A stretch of DNA of 64,000 nucleotides from Vagococcus acidifermentans (GTDB taxonomy: Bacteria; Bacillota; Bacilli; Lactobacillales; Vagococcaceae): positions 62,001 through 126,000 of the forward strand of contig NZ_NGKC01000007.1 in assembly GCF_003987655.1 (NCBI RefSeq), read 5' to 3'. Each line of letters opens with the position of its first letter. Position 1 is the stretch's first letter. The notes beneath the pieces are model-generated. The model made no database searches. It saw only the letters and a list, made by a program, of their open reading frames with translations, and was not told the DNA's origin. The translations under genes and the position numbers were made by a program. Of the stretch, positions 18,076-27,310 are shown piece after piece.

Positions 18076-18471
18076 ATGGCAACAAGCTCGGAAATAAAAA
18101 AAGAGCTGGCACAAGCTCTAAGAGAACATATCGTTTTTTTAAAAGTAGTTGAACGGGCAGACGACGCTTGCCAGGACGGCTTGCTGTTTGTCATTAAAAG
18201 TTTCAGTTTCATGCTGGAAAGAGTACCCGATGCCCTGATTTCCGACAATGAAGAAGATTTGTATTTTGCGGCTTTCCAATATTACAATCTGCTGGCTGAA
18301 CTCAAACAGAACTTGAAAATGAGTTACAGCGACTGTGATTTCAAAGGTGAGAATCTGCTGGAGTTGTTGAAAGTTTTCCCTTCCAGCTACGAAGAGGACT
18401 TGAATCTCTGGTGGGAACAAAAAACCGGATTGAAAGTCAACCGGACAAAACAGACAATCGATATGGGTTAA
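18076..18471 (+). CDS. Uncharacterised protein downstream of yueI
   Basis: I do not recognise this 131-residue, acidic, mostly helical protein. It has no signal peptide or membrane segment. Features seen: KKELAQALREHIVFLKVVERADDACQDGLLF, an Asn/Asp/Glu patch (ISDNEEDLYF) and a Tyr/Trp-containing C-terminal half (SSYEEDLNLWWEQKTG). Start: ATG at 18076 with GAAGGAG directly after the yueI stop; an in-frame ATG at 18040 overlaps yueI and has no ribosome binding site. It shares the yueI transcript and ends at a bidirectional terminator. Confidence 0.75.
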   Translation: MATSSEIKKELAQALREHIVFLKVVERADDACQDGLLFVIKSFSFMLERVPDALISDNEEDLYFAAFQYYNLLAELKQNLKMSYSDCDFKGENLLELLKVFPSSYEEDLNLWWEQKTGLKVNRTKQTIDMG

Positions 18472-18473
18472 AC

Positions 18474-18507
18474 CAAAAAAAGATCTCACTCGGGGTGAGA
18501 TCTTTTT
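18474..18507. terminator. Bidirectional terminator between the yueI operon and gshAB
   Basis: Perfect stem AGATCTCAC/GTGAGATCT (18481-18489 and 18495-18503), 5-nt loop, A-run before and T-run after. It serves both converging transcripts. Confidence 0.92.
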
Positions 18508-18515
18508 CCTTTTCT

Positions 18516-20795
18516 TTAATACAGTTCAGGATACAACGTCTTCAACACATCTGTCGTCAACCGCCGGCTTTCGCCTGCAAACGGGTAGATGTGCATGTGC
18601 ATCGCCGGGTTGAAGTTAGCCTCGATGATGCCGTAGGTGTTGCTTCCAGTATCGCTCGGAACACCAGCGTCAGGGATAATCAGGTCAATGCCGCAGATTT
18701 TAGCACCCAAAGCCGTGACTGCCTGCTCAGCGATCGTTTTATAGCTGGCGTGGATGCCTTCTGTAATATTAATCGAATCTCCGCCGGTGCTGACGTTTGA
18801 ATTTTCCCGCAAATAAACAATCTCATCCCAAGCCGGCACACTGTCCACTGTGTAGCCCTGCTCTTTCAGCATCAGCTGTTCGATATCCCCCAGTTGTATC
18901 TGCTCAAGCGGCGAACGGTGATGGGTGCCGCGCAGCGGGTCGGTATTCTTCTCTGCCACAAGCTCTGCGATGGTGCGTTCGCCGTCGCCTTTGACATTGG
19001 CCGGGATGCGTTTCATGATAGCTTTCGTCTCACCATCCAACACGAAGAAACGATACTCTGTCCCCGGCATAAATTCTTCAACCAGCACACTGTCGTCTTC
19101 CGAAAAAGCAATTCCTAACGCTTCGATGTAATCTTCCTTCGTAGCGCCGTCTTTGAAAATCGTGATGCCGATACCGTAATTCGTGGACTTCGGCTTGACA
19201 ACGATAGCGTCCTCACGAAAATAGTCATACGCAGCGACAGCCTCATCCAAAGACGAAAACTCGCTGCCCTTCGGCACACGGAAGCCGGCTTTGGCCAAGA
19301 TTTTTTTCGTGACCGTTTTATTCTCCATGATTAATGGCACGATATAGGAATCCAAGCTCGTCATATTGGCATTTTTGACATACTCAATTCTATTCCCGTG
19401 TTTTAGTTTCAAGAACTGGTCGGTTTCGTCCAACACTTCCAGCCGGACACCTTTTTGCAGCACATCAAACATGAAAATCTGCGTAGACAGCTCCATGTGA
19501 CGGTAGCCGGCCAGTTGATACGGCTTGGCGTGTGCTTTGTCGTGATACTTTTTGCCGAGACATATCGCCAATTCCTGATTGGACAGACCGTTCCGACCTT
19601 TTAGCACCATTTGCCCCGCCAGTGTTTTTTCCGGCTGCTCCAGTGCTTCTTTGGCAGATAAAATCAGCGCCACATCAGACTGCGGCAGGCCGATGGCTTC
19701 TGCCATCTCCAACATGCCGTCCAGAAGCATCATGCCCTCATCATACCACTTCGTTTTCGTCAGCGGATGCTCCAGTGCGACACGATTGTTGATTTCCGTC
19801 CCCTGTGCCAGCAGTTCGTCGGCAGGCACGTCGCTTTCCGGCTGCCAGAGCATTGCCATAATAAAAAGATGGATGAACTGCAACGTGTCTTTGTCCGTCC
19901 CGTAGGGTACAAACGGGTGCAAATCAATATTACGCAATTCCACATAGTTCACACCATTTGTCTCCACATCTTCAAAATGCGAGCCGCCTCTGAGACGAAT
20001 CGGCGAATAAAATTCTTTGGCCTCAATCAACTTGCCTGATTCGACCAGATTTTCGATATCCTGAATGTAGTCGCGGATAGAAGCGTAGGACACGACGACA
20101 TCATCACGGTTCGTGTAGCCGTATTCGCTGTTGCGGATACTTCGCACCGGCTCTTCCGGTCTGGCGTGAGTCGCATCGAAATACCCGGCTTCCGCGTATG
20201 GCGCAGCGCCGAACAAATAGGTTATCAGCCAGCGGTAGCGCAAATACTTCCGCGAGACTTGCAGGTAAATGTTTGTCTTCATCTCTTTGATGGTGGAAAA
20301 CTCGGTTTGAATCTCAAACAAGTTAGCCAGAAATTCCGGGGAAAATTCAAAATTATAATGAATACCGCTGACCATCTGTTTCCGTTTGCCGTATACTTTT
20401 GCCAAATAGCGCCGGTAATTCACGTCCCCTTGGTCGGACAATCTGGCAATGATGATGTCTTTCTCCTGTTCAGGAAGTACTGGCGGCATACTGAGCGGCC
20501 AGAACATCTCCTTCTCAGGCATCGAGCGCAGCACGACTTCATGGAGAGCAGACAGAAATTTCATGGTATCGTCAATCGTTTCAAAAACCGGTGTAATCAT
20601 TTCGACTTGCGTTTCACTGAAGTCTGTTTGAATGTACGGGTGATAATCGCGGCTGCCGAGCGCTGCGGGATGCGGTGTTTCTGCAAGACAACCGTCCAAA
20701 GTGACCCGCTGACTTTCCTTTTCAATCCCGATACGCATGCCTTGAAACAACTTCCGCACTTTTTCATTGACTAGGAGTTCTTGTAATTGTTTCAT
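18516..20795 (-). CDS. gshAB: Bifunctional glutamate-cysteine ligase/glutathione synthetase
   Basis: A 759-residue fusion enzyme (GshAB/GshF) that makes glutathione from glutamate, cysteine and glycine in the cytosol. Seen: an N-terminal gamma-glutamylcysteine ligase domain (about residues 1-480; MRIGIEKESQRVTLDG, VEMITPVFET, SGIHYNFEFSPEFL, YVELRNIDLHPFVPYG) and a C-terminal ATP-grasp domain (about 485-755; AIVVKPKSTNYGIGITIF, VLVEEFMPGTEYRFFVLDG, CGIDLIIPD, GIIEANFNPAMHMHIYP). Full length with both activities intact. The fused form is known from Listeria, enterococci and some streptococci. Ribosome binding site TTGAGGAA. Monocistronic between two terminators. Confidence 0.95.
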   Translation of the reverse strand: MKQLQELLVNEKVRKLFQGMRIGIEKESQRVTLDGCLAETPHPAALGSRDYHPYIQTDFSETQVEMITPVFETIDDTMKFLSALHEVVLRSMPEKEMFWPLSMPPVLPEQEKDIIIARLSDQGDVNYRRYLAKVYGKRKQMVSGIHYNFEFSPEFLANLFEIQTEFSTIKEMKTNIYLQVSRKYLRYRWLITYLFGAAPYAEAGYFDATHARPEEPVRSIRNSEYGYTNRDDVVVSYASIRDYIQDIENLVESGKLIEAKEFYSPIRLRGGSHFEDVETNGVNYVELRNIDLHPFVPYGTDKDTLQFIHLFIMAMLWQPESDVPADELLAQGTEINNRVALEHPLTKTKWYDEGMMLLDGMLEMAEAIGLPQSDVALILSAKEALEQPEKTLAGQMVLKGRNGLSNQELAICLGKKYHDKAHAKPYQLAGYRHMELSTQIFMFDVLQKGVRLEVLDETDQFLKLKHGNRIEYVKNANMTSLDSYIVPLIMENKTVTKKILAKAGFRVPKGSEFSSLDEAVAAYDYFREDAIVVKPKSTNYGIGITIFKDGATKEDYIEALGIAFSEDDSVLVEEFMPGTEYRFFVLDGETKAIMKRIPANVKGDGERTIAELVAEKNTDPLRGTHHRSPLEQIQLGDIEQLMLKEQGYTVDSVPAWDEIVYLRENSNVSTGGDSINITEGIHASYKTIAEQAVTALGAKICGIDLIIPDAGVPSDTGSNTYGIIEANFNPAMHMHIYPFAGESRRLTTDVLKTLYPELY

Positions 20796-20835
20796 TCTAT
20801 TTCCTCAACTTCTGTATGATTTGTTCGCTTTTTTC

Positions 20836-20844
20836 ATTATAGCA
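20836..20844 (-). promoter_or_regulatory. Extended -10 promoter of gshAB
   Basis: Minus strand TGC-TATAAT, about 40 nt before the gshAB ATG. No good -35 hexamer at 17 nt. Confidence 0.6.
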
Positions 20845-20897
20845 TTTACACTTGATTTAGAATAGTCATCCGTTTTGGCAAATACCGCCGCGCCCTC

Positions 20898-20938
20898 AAA
20901 AAAAACACGGTAATGCACATTGTGCATATACCGTGTTT
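20898..20938 (-). terminator. Terminator after ftsY
   Basis: Minus strand ACACGGTA/TACCGTGT outer stem with an inner ATGCACA/TGTGCAT stem, giving one long hairpin, then eight T. It lies 4 nt after the ftsY stop. Confidence 0.9.
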
Positions 20939-20942
20939 GCCT

Positions 20943-22016
20943 CTATTCTTCCTCTGAAACCAAATCTTTAAACAAACCGTAAATGAATTGGTTTGAATCA
21001 AAGTCTTCCAAATCTTCGATGCCTTCGCCAAGCCCCACCAGTTTGACCGGCAAATGAAGTTCATTGCGAATCGCCAGAACGATACCGCCTTTTGCTGTCC
21101 CGTCCAGTTTGGAAAGAACCAACCCGGTCACGTTCGTGGTTTCTTTGAACTGCTTCGCCTGCACCATCGCATTTTGCCCCGTTGTAGCGTCAACGACAAG
21201 CAGGACTTCATGCGGCGCGCCGGGGTATTCCTTTTCAATGACCCGCTTCATCTTTTCAAGCTCTTTCATCAAGTTCACTTTATTTTGCAGGCGTCCCGCT
21301 GTATCCACAAGCAGCACATCGTAGCCTTCATTCTTCGTTTTTGCGACCGCATCAAAGACCACAGTCGCCGGGTCGCTGCCGGCGTTATGGCGCACGACTT
21401 CCACACCGGCCCGCTCACCCCAGACAACCAGCTGGTCGATAGCCCCGGCCCGGAACGTATCCGCTGCGGCCAGCAATACTTTTTTCCCCTGCATCCGGTA
21501 GCGGTGGGCAAGCTTGCCGATACTCGTCGTTTTACCGACCCCGTTGACACCTACAAACAGGATAATCGTCGGACCGTCCGTCTGCAGATTGACGGCGTTG
21601 TTTTCGCCCTCGCCTTCTTCTTCGTAGATTGCCACCAGCTTTTCGATGATGGCATTTTGCACGTCAGACTTCTTCTTGGCATTGCGCAGCTTGACTTCTT
21701 TCTGCAATTCTTCAGAAATGCGAATCGATGTTTCAAAGCCCACATCTGCGCCGATCAGTGTTTCTTCCAGTTCTTCAAAAAATTCATCGTCCACCGTACG
21801 GAATGCCGCAAACAATTCGTTCATCCGCTGACCGAATGTTTTACGGGATTTTTCCAGTCCTTTGTCATATTTTTTTGCCGTTTCGACAAATGCCTGCTCC
21901 GCTTCGGCCGCCGTATCTTCCTCATCAGCGACAGCTTCCGTCAGCTCATCGACCGGCTCCGTTTCATTTTTCGTCTCACCTGAGAACACTTTTTTAAATT
22001 TATCGAACAATCCCAT
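20943..22016 (-). CDS. ftsY: Signal recognition particle receptor FtsY
   Basis: A 357-residue SRP GTPase that docks ribosome-SRP complexes at the membrane for co-translational insertion. Seen: an acidic N-terminal stretch (residues about 14-45, rich in Glu/Asp/Ala), an N domain, then the G domain with [43 protein letters not shown]-type [11 protein letters not shown] and [13 protein letters not shown]. The acidic A-domain is short, as usual in Gram-positives. Last gene of the rnc-smc-cof-ftsY operon, 21 bp after the phosphatase gene. The ribosome binding site is weak (GGTGA). Confidence 0.96.
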   Translation of the reverse strand: MGLFDKFKKVFSGETKNETEPVDELTEAVADEEDTAAEAEQAFVETAKKYDKGLEKSRKTFGQRMNELFAAFRTVDDEFFEELEETLIGADVGFETSIRISEELQKEVKLRNAKKKSDVQNAIIEKLVAIYEEEGEGENNAVNLQTDGPTIILFVGVNGVGKTTSIGKLAHRYRMQGKKVLLAAADTFRAGAIDQLVVWGERAGVEVVRHNAGSDPATVVFDAVAKTKNEGYDVLLVDTAGRLQNKVNLMKELEKMKRVIEKEYPGAPHEVLLVVDATTGQNAMVQAKQFKETTNVTGLVLSKLDGTAKGGIVLAIRNELHLPVKLVGLGEGIEDLEDFDSNQFIYGLFKDLVSEEE

Positions 22017-22037
22017 TGGAAAATCACCACACTTTCT

Positions 22038-22850
22038 TTAATTAAGCACAAACCGCTCGATGGCTTTGGCTACCCCGTCGCGCTCGTTCGTGTCCGTGAC
22101 GAACTTCGCCGCCTCTTTGACAATCTGGGTACCGTTGGCCATTGCCACGCCGAAGCCGGCATATTCAATCATTGACAAATCATTTTCTTCATCGCCGATT
22201 GCCATGACTTCACTTTGATGAATCCCCAGATGCTCAGCCAGCCGGGCAATGCCGTTGGCCTTTGTAACATTCTTCGGCATGATTTCCAGCAAGCAGTCGC
22301 GGGATTTCATGATGGCGTAAGACGTCTGCATGGACGCAGGTATCAGCGGGATTTTCGTGTCCAGATAGGCGGCTTCAATGGCGACCACCATTTTGTTGAA
22401 CTCCGTCTCCGGCGGAAAATCAGTCAGGCGGCGCGTTTCAAATCGCAGCAGACTGTTCAGCTCCTGATAGATGGACCGGTACATGCCCTGAGTGGTTTCG
22501 ATGTGATACACTGTGTCATCACGGATGACATCCAGAGGCAGTACCAACTCCTGCATGACCTCTGCCACTTCATGAACAGCCGGCAGCCCCAGCGATATGG
22601 CGGACAGCTGCTCGCCGTTATCATTTTTCTGGATCAACCCGCCGTTAAACGTGATGCTGTAATCACCCGGCGCCATCAGTTCCAAACGTTCCAAATAATG
22701 AAGAATCGCCTTTAAAGGCCGGCCCGTGCAAATCACGACTTTAGTCCCTTGCTGTTTGGCAACCTGCAGCACATCTTTGTTCCGCTTGCTGATTGTTTTG
22801 TCATCTGTCAATAGCGTCCCGTCCAAATCAATGGCTACTAATTTTATCAT
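22038..22850 (-). CDS. Cof-type HAD hydrolase
   Basis: A 270-residue phosphatase of the Cof/YidA subfamily of haloacid dehalogenases, acting on sugar phosphates, FMN or similar small phosphates; the substrate is unknown. Seen: motif I DLDGTLLTDD, motif II TGRPL, a cap domain (about residues 85-190) and motif III/IV GDEENDLSMIEYAGFGVAMANG. It sits between smc and ftsY with a 12-bp gap upstream and an AGGAGG ribosome binding site; a HAD gene in this slot is common in lactic acid bacteria. Confidence 0.92.
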   Translation of the reverse strand: MIKLVAIDLDGTLLTDDKTISKRNKDVLQVAKQQGTKVVICTGRPLKAILHYLERLELMAPGDYSITFNGGLIQKNDNGEQLSAISLGLPAVHEVAEVMQELVLPLDVIRDDTVYHIETTQGMYRSIYQELNSLLRFETRRLTDFPPETEFNKMVVAIEAAYLDTKIPLIPASMQTSYAIMKSRDCLLEIMPKNVTKANGIARLAEHLGIHQSEVMAIGDEENDLSMIEYAGFGVAMANGTQIVKEAAKFVTDTNERDGVAKAIERFVLN

Positions 22851-22862
22851 TGCTTCCTCCTG

Positions 22863-25800
22863 TTAACTTTGCGCTACCTGAAAATCGCCGCGCTCATTGA
22901 TATCTTCCAAATGCACCGACACAATCTTCGATACACCGGATTCCTGCATCGTTACACCGTACAGCACATCTGACGCTTCCATCGTCCCTTTACGGTGCGT
23001 AATCACAATAAACTGCGTGTCCTTTTCAAATTCACTCAAATATTTCCCGAAACGGACGACATTGGCATCGTCCAGTGCCGCTTCGACCTCGTCCAGCACA
23101 CAGAAAGGCACCGGGCTGACCTGAATGATGGAGAACAGCAGTGCAATAGCTGTCAGCGCCCGTTCGCCACCTGAAAGCAGACTCAGACTTTGCAGTTTTT
23201 TCCCCGGCGGCTGCGCCACAATCTCTATCCCGGTATTCAGCAGGTCAGCTTCATCTGTCAGCTGCAAATCCGCATGACCGCCGCCGAACATGTTCGGAAA
23301 CACTTGCCGGAATTCTGCGCGGATGGCTTGAAACATACTGGCAAATCGTTCAGCCACGATGCTGTCCATCTCGCTCATTGTATCAAACAATTCACCCTTT
23401 GCCGCCACCAGATCATCCCGCTGTGTCATCAAAAAGTCGTACCGTTCCTTGACTTGTTCGTATTGCTCAATCGCATTCGTATTGACCGGTCCCAGCTGGC
23501 CGATGCTCTTTTTCAACTGACGGACAGTCGCCTTGCCGTCATCTATCGCCACCGTCAGCGGGTATAAGTGCTGTCCGGCTTCAAAGGTCAAGCTGTACTC
23601 CTCCTGCAAATAAGTCAAGCCATTGTCAATCGTCACTTCCATCCGGTTCTTGACGACTTCCGCCTGTGTCCTGCGGTCCATCAGCTCCTGCTGGGTTTTA
23701 TTTTCCGTCATCAGGAGCTGGTCCATCTCTGAAATCCGTTCCTGCGTCTCCTCACGGGAGGCTTTCACTTGCAGAATGTGCTCATCCACTTGCTGTTTGG
23801 CGGCACTGAACTGACGCATCTGCTGTTCAAGCATCTCCCGGGATTCGACGACCGTCGTTTGATTGGTTGTCAGCAACGTCAGCTGTTCCTCTGCCAGCCG
23901 CCGCTGGTTTTCAATATCAGCCAACTGCTGCTCTTTCTCGTCTCGGCGGGTCGTCAGCTGGCCGATTTGCTCGCTGAGAACAGCGACCTGCGCGTTCGCA
24001 TCAGCCAGCTGTCCCTGTATCGCTTCTTTGCGGGCGGCATTTTCTGCTTCAGTCTCGTCCGTCCGGCTCATCGCCGCATCAAGTTGTTCCCGGCGCTCTT
24101 GTAACGCAGCCTGTAACGCTGTCAGTTCCCCTTTTTGCTGATGATACGCATCCAAGAAACGGGTCAATTCACGCTTTTCGTAATCCGAGGCCTGCTTTTC
24201 CTTCACGACCTGTTCCAGCTCCGAGGCAATGCGTGTCAGCTGATGGGACAGCTCCTGCTCAGCTTCTTTAGCCGTTTCCCCTTGGCGGCGCAGCTCCTCC
24301 AGCAGGACATCGGTTTTCTGAACAGCCTCTTTCAGCCCGTTTACAGCCACTTCTTTCTGCTGATATGCCCGTTCCATCTTGGCAATCTGCTTCGTCAACT
24401 CTTCCAGCTCATTGGCCTGCATGAACAAATTGCCTTGACCGCTCTTTTTCGTCGCACCGCCGGTCATCGAACCGCCCGGATGAATCAAGTCGCCTTCAAG
24501 CGACACGACCCGGTAACGGAACGACACTTGGCGGGCTATCTGATTGGCAGTATCCAAATTCTGCGCCAGCAGCGTGACACCCAGCAGATTTTCCATGATT
24601 TGCGCCACCTGCCCGGGAAAAGTCACCTGCTCGCTCGCCACGCCGAGAAACCCGTCACAGCCTGCCAGCTGCTGCATCACAGATTGAGGCAGTTTTCTCG
24701 GTTTGATCGTTGTCAGCGGCAAAAATGTCGCGCGCCCCAGACGCTGCCGCTTCAAATAGGCAATCGCCCGACGTGCGCTTGCTTCATCTTCTGTTACGAT
24801 ATGCTGTGCGGCACCGCCCAATGCGGTTTCAATGGCAAGTGCCAGCTCTTTCGGCACTTGCATCAGCTCAGCCACTGCCCCGACAATGCCGCCCAGTTCT
24901 TGACGTTGCGTCAGCACCGAGCGCACGCCCTGATAAAAACCGGCGTAGTTTTCCTGAAGTTCCCGATAACTGTGCTGGCGTGCGCGCGCCTGCTGGAGTA
25001 TTCCCAGCGCCTCGTACATCTGCTTTTCCGTAAATCCGGCTTCCTGTTTCAACCTTGCCAGATGCTGCTGCTTGTCCTGGTATTGTCCGCGGCAGTCGGC
25101 CAGCTCTTGGTTTTTTTGGTCCTTCGTTTCCGTCAGCTGCTGCTGCTCGGCAAGCAGTTCCTCTTCCCTTGCGCTCAACTGGTCGTAACGCGAAATGTCC
25201 TTGTCATTACGCTGGACCATTTGCTGGTATTCTTTCTCCAAGTGCTTCAAATCATTATTGGCATTCGCCTGCTGCTGCATGACGTCAACATACTCGCTGC
25301 GCATTTCTTCCAGCTGCTCTTTGGCAGACTTGCTGACACGTGCCAGCTGTTTTTCCAATTCGGACACTTGCTTTTGAAGATGGATTTTTTCAGTATTTTT
25401 TCCATCGATTGTTTCAATAAGTTGCGTCAGCTCGCCTTGAACAGCCGTCAGCTGCTCGCCCGCCTCGGCAATCGTCTGCTGATACCCCTGCACATTCTCC
25501 GCCGTATGTTTGGAGCGCTCCGTCAAGACGTTACGCTTGCCTTCCGCCTGTTCATACGCTTCTGTCGCCTGCAGCAACTGCCGCTGCTGGTCATCCAGCT
25601 CGGCATTCAGCGACGCCCGCCGACTCCTCAGCATGTCCAGTTCCGCTTCAAAAGAGGCGATCTGCGTTTTGGAAACGCCGATGGACTGATTCAGCCCGGC
25701 AAGCGTTTCTTTGGTCGTTTCCCATTGAGCTCTGGCCGCATCCACTTCAGCCACCGTGACACCGACATCGATTTCCGTCAGCTTTTCTTTCAGCATCATA

Positions 25801-26444
25801 TACTTCTTAGCCTGCTCGCTCTGCCGTGACAGCGGATCAAGCTGGCTTTCCAGCTCGTAAATGATATCCTGCACACGGTTGAGGTTGTCTTCCGTTTCAA
25901 AAAGTTTCTGTTCGGCCTTGTGTTTCCGCTGTTTATATTTCAAAACACCGGCGGCCTCTTCAAAAATCCCCCGGCGGTCTTCCGGTTTGCTGTTAAAAAT
26001 ACTCTCGACTTTCCCTTGAGAAATAATCGAAAACGATTCTTTTCCCAGCCCTGAGTCCGTAAACAAGTCGACGATATCTTTCAGCCGGCAGCTTTGCTTA
26101 TTAATAAAAAAGTCGCTGTCGCCGTTGCGGTTCAGCCGTCTGGTGACACTGACTTCGCTGAAATCCAGCGGCAAAAAATGTGACTCATTGTTCAGCACCA
26201 GCGTCACTTCTGCAATATTCAACGGTTTGCGCGCAGCTGAACCGGAAAAGATAACGTCCGGCATTTTGCCGCCCCGCAGGCTTTTCGCTGACTGTTCGCC
26301 CAGCACCCAGCGGATCGCTTCAGTGATGTTGCTCTTGCCGCTGCCGTTGGGGCCGACAACCGCTGTCAAGCCGTCATCAAATTCAATCACCGTCCGGTCG
26401 GCGAATGATTTGAATCCTGATAGTTCAATTCTCTTTAAATACAT
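22863..26444 (-). CDS. smc: Chromosome partition protein Smc
   Basis: A 1193-residue condensin ATPase that compacts and segregates the chromosome together with ScpA and ScpB. Seen: Walker A GPNGSGKS at 31-38 in the N-terminal head, two long Glu/Gln-rich coiled coils (about 165-500 and 670-1010), the globular hinge between (YAGFYQGVRSVL ... GSMTGGATKKSGQGNLF), and the C-terminal head with LSGGERALTAIALLFSI and the Walker B segment VLDEVEAALDDANV. Full length. It lies 25 bp after rnc. scpA/scpB are not in the window. Confidence 0.98.
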   Translation of the reverse strand: MYLKRIELSGFKSFADRTVIEFDDGLTAVVGPNGSGKSNITEAIRWVLGEQSAKSLRGGKMPDVIFSGSAARKPLNIAEVTLVLNNESHFLPLDFSEVSVTRRLNRNGDSDFFINKQSCRLKDIVDLFTDSGLGKESFSIISQGKVESIFNSKPEDRRGIFEEAAGVLKYKQRKHKAEQKLFETEDNLNRVQDIIYELESQLDPLSRQSEQAKKYMMLKEKLTEIDVGVTVAEVDAARAQWETTKETLAGLNQSIGVSKTQIASFEAELDMLRSRRASLNAELDDQQRQLLQATEAYEQAEGKRNVLTERSKHTAENVQGYQQTIAEAGEQLTAVQGELTQLIETIDGKNTEKIHLQKQVSELEKQLARVSKSAKEQLEEMRSEYVDVMQQQANANNDLKHLEKEYQQMVQRNDKDISRYDQLSAREEELLAEQQQLTETKDQKNQELADCRGQYQDKQQHLARLKQEAGFTEKQMYEALGILQQARARQHSYRELQENYAGFYQGVRSVLTQRQELGGIVGAVAELMQVPKELALAIETALGGAAQHIVTEDEASARRAIAYLKRQRLGRATFLPLTTIKPRKLPQSVMQQLAGCDGFLGVASEQVTFPGQVAQIMENLLGVTLLAQNLDTANQIARQVSFRYRVVSLEGDLIHPGGSMTGGATKKSGQGNLFMQANELEELTKQIAKMERAYQQKEVAVNGLKEAVQKTDVLLEELRRQGETAKEAEQELSHQLTRIASELEQVVKEKQASDYEKRELTRFLDAYHQQKGELTALQAALQERREQLDAAMSRTDETEAENAARKEAIQGQLADANAQVAVLSEQIGQLTTRRDEKEQQLADIENQRRLAEEQLTLLTTNQTTVVESREMLEQQMRQFSAAKQQVDEHILQVKASREETQERISEMDQLLMTENKTQQELMDRRTQAEVVKNRMEVTIDNGLTYLQEEYSLTFEAGQHLYPLTVAIDDGKATVRQLKKSIGQLGPVNTNAIEQYEQVKERYDFLMTQRDDLVAAKGELFDTMSEMDSIVAERFASMFQAIRAEFRQVFPNMFGGGHADLQLTDEADLLNTGIEIVAQPPGKKLQSLSLLSGGERALTAIALLFSIIQVSPVPFCVLDEVEAALDDANVVRFGKYLSEFEKDTQFIVITHRKGTMEASDVLYGVTMQESGVSKIVSVHLEDINERGDFQVAQS

Positions 26445-26469
26445 GACTGGCAGAATTCCTTTCGCATTG

Positions 26470-27171
26470 TCATTTGCCCTTTTTGGCCAGATTAATCAGC
26501 GCTACTTCCGCCGCACGCTGTTCCGCCGCTTTTTTTGATTTGCCGGCGCCTGTGCCCAGAATTTGGCCGTGCGCCACAACTTCCACGTAAAATACCCGCT
26601 CATGGGCCGGGCCTTCCTCGTTGACCAGCTGGTAGTCGATTGTGACGTCGCCGTTGCGCTGCAGCATTTCCTGCAACGTGGTTTTATGATCCATCTCATG
26701 TGAAAAAGCACCTGCTTCTATTTTAGGCACCATGACTTGTTCGACGAATGCCTTAGTGCTGTCGAACCCCTGGTCCAGATACAATGCGCCCAAAAAAGCC
26801 TCGAACAAATCGCACAACAAAGACGGGCGGTTTCTGCCGTTGGAATTTTCCTCGCCTTTGCCTAAACGCACGTATTTATCAAACCCGCACTCTCTGGCAA
26901 ATTTAGCCAAACTTTCCTCGCAGACAATGGTTGCCCGCAATTTGGTCAGCTTGCCCTCCGGCAGGTCCGTAAAATTAGCGTACAGATATTGCGATATCAA
27001 TAATTCCAACACGGCATCACCTAAAAATTCCAGCCGCTCATTGTCTGTCAGTTCCAAGTGGCGATGCTCATTCACATAGGATGAATGGGTAAAGGCCTGC
27101 TCCAGCAGGGTGATATCATTAAAAACGATTTGATAATTTTTTTTCAACAGGTTTAACAGTTCTTCTTTCAT
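26470..27171 (-). CDS. rnc: Ribonuclease III
   Basis: A 233-residue dsRNA endonuclease for rRNA maturation and mRNA turnover. Seen: the RNase III signature ERLEFLGDAVLELLIS near residue 45, the second acidic site in LLCDLFEAFLGALYLDQG, and a C-terminal dsRNA-binding domain (residues about 160-230; TTLQEMLQRNGDVTIDYQL, GAGKSKKAAEQRAAEVALINL). First gene of the rnc-smc-cof-ftsY operon. Ribosome binding site GAAGGAA. Confidence 0.97.
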   Translation of the reverse strand: MKEELLNLLKKNYQIVFNDITLLEQAFTHSSYVNEHRHLELTDNERLEFLGDAVLELLISQYLYANFTDLPEGKLTKLRATIVCEESLAKFARECGFDKYVRLGKGEENSNGRNRPSLLCDLFEAFLGALYLDQGFDSTKAFVEQVMVPKIEAGAFSHEMDHKTTLQEMLQRNGDVTIDYQLVNEEGPAHERVFYVEVVAHGQILGTGAGKSKKAAEQRAAEVALINLAKKGK

Positions 27172-27210
27172 CTAACCGCATTCCTTCCCGTATTTTTTCG
27201 CACACATCCT

Positions 27211-27216
27211 ATTATA
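27211..27216 (-). promoter_or_regulatory. Probable -10 of the rnc-smc operon promoter
   Basis: Minus strand TATAAT, 39 nt before the rnc ATG. The -35 region is A-rich without a clear hexamer. Confidence 0.55.
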
Positions 27217-27244
27217 CTTGTTTTTCATCTGTTTTTGAAACATT

Positions 27245-27287
27245 AAATAAAAATCGGATTCTCTAAAAATTAGAGAGTCCGATTTTT
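27245..27287 (-). terminator. Terminator of the opp operon
   Basis: Long stem AAAAATCGGA-TTCTCTAA / TTAGAGA-GTCCGATTTTT with one mismatch and a small loop, T-run on the minus strand. It lies about 23 nt after the oppA stop. Confidence 0.85.
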
Positions 27288-27310
27288 AACTACATACTTT
27301 TAAAAAATGC

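Noticed and set aside
21054-21983. 309-codon open frame opposite ftsY
   Set aside because: Antisense shadow of FtsY; no ribosome binding site and an implausible Phe/Arg/His-rich product.
24135-25829. 564-codon open frame on the plus strand opposite smc
   Set aside because: It is the antisense shadow of the biased Gln/Glu/Leu codons in the Smc coiled coil; it has no ribosome binding site and its translation is Gln/Leu/Arg-rich without any domain.
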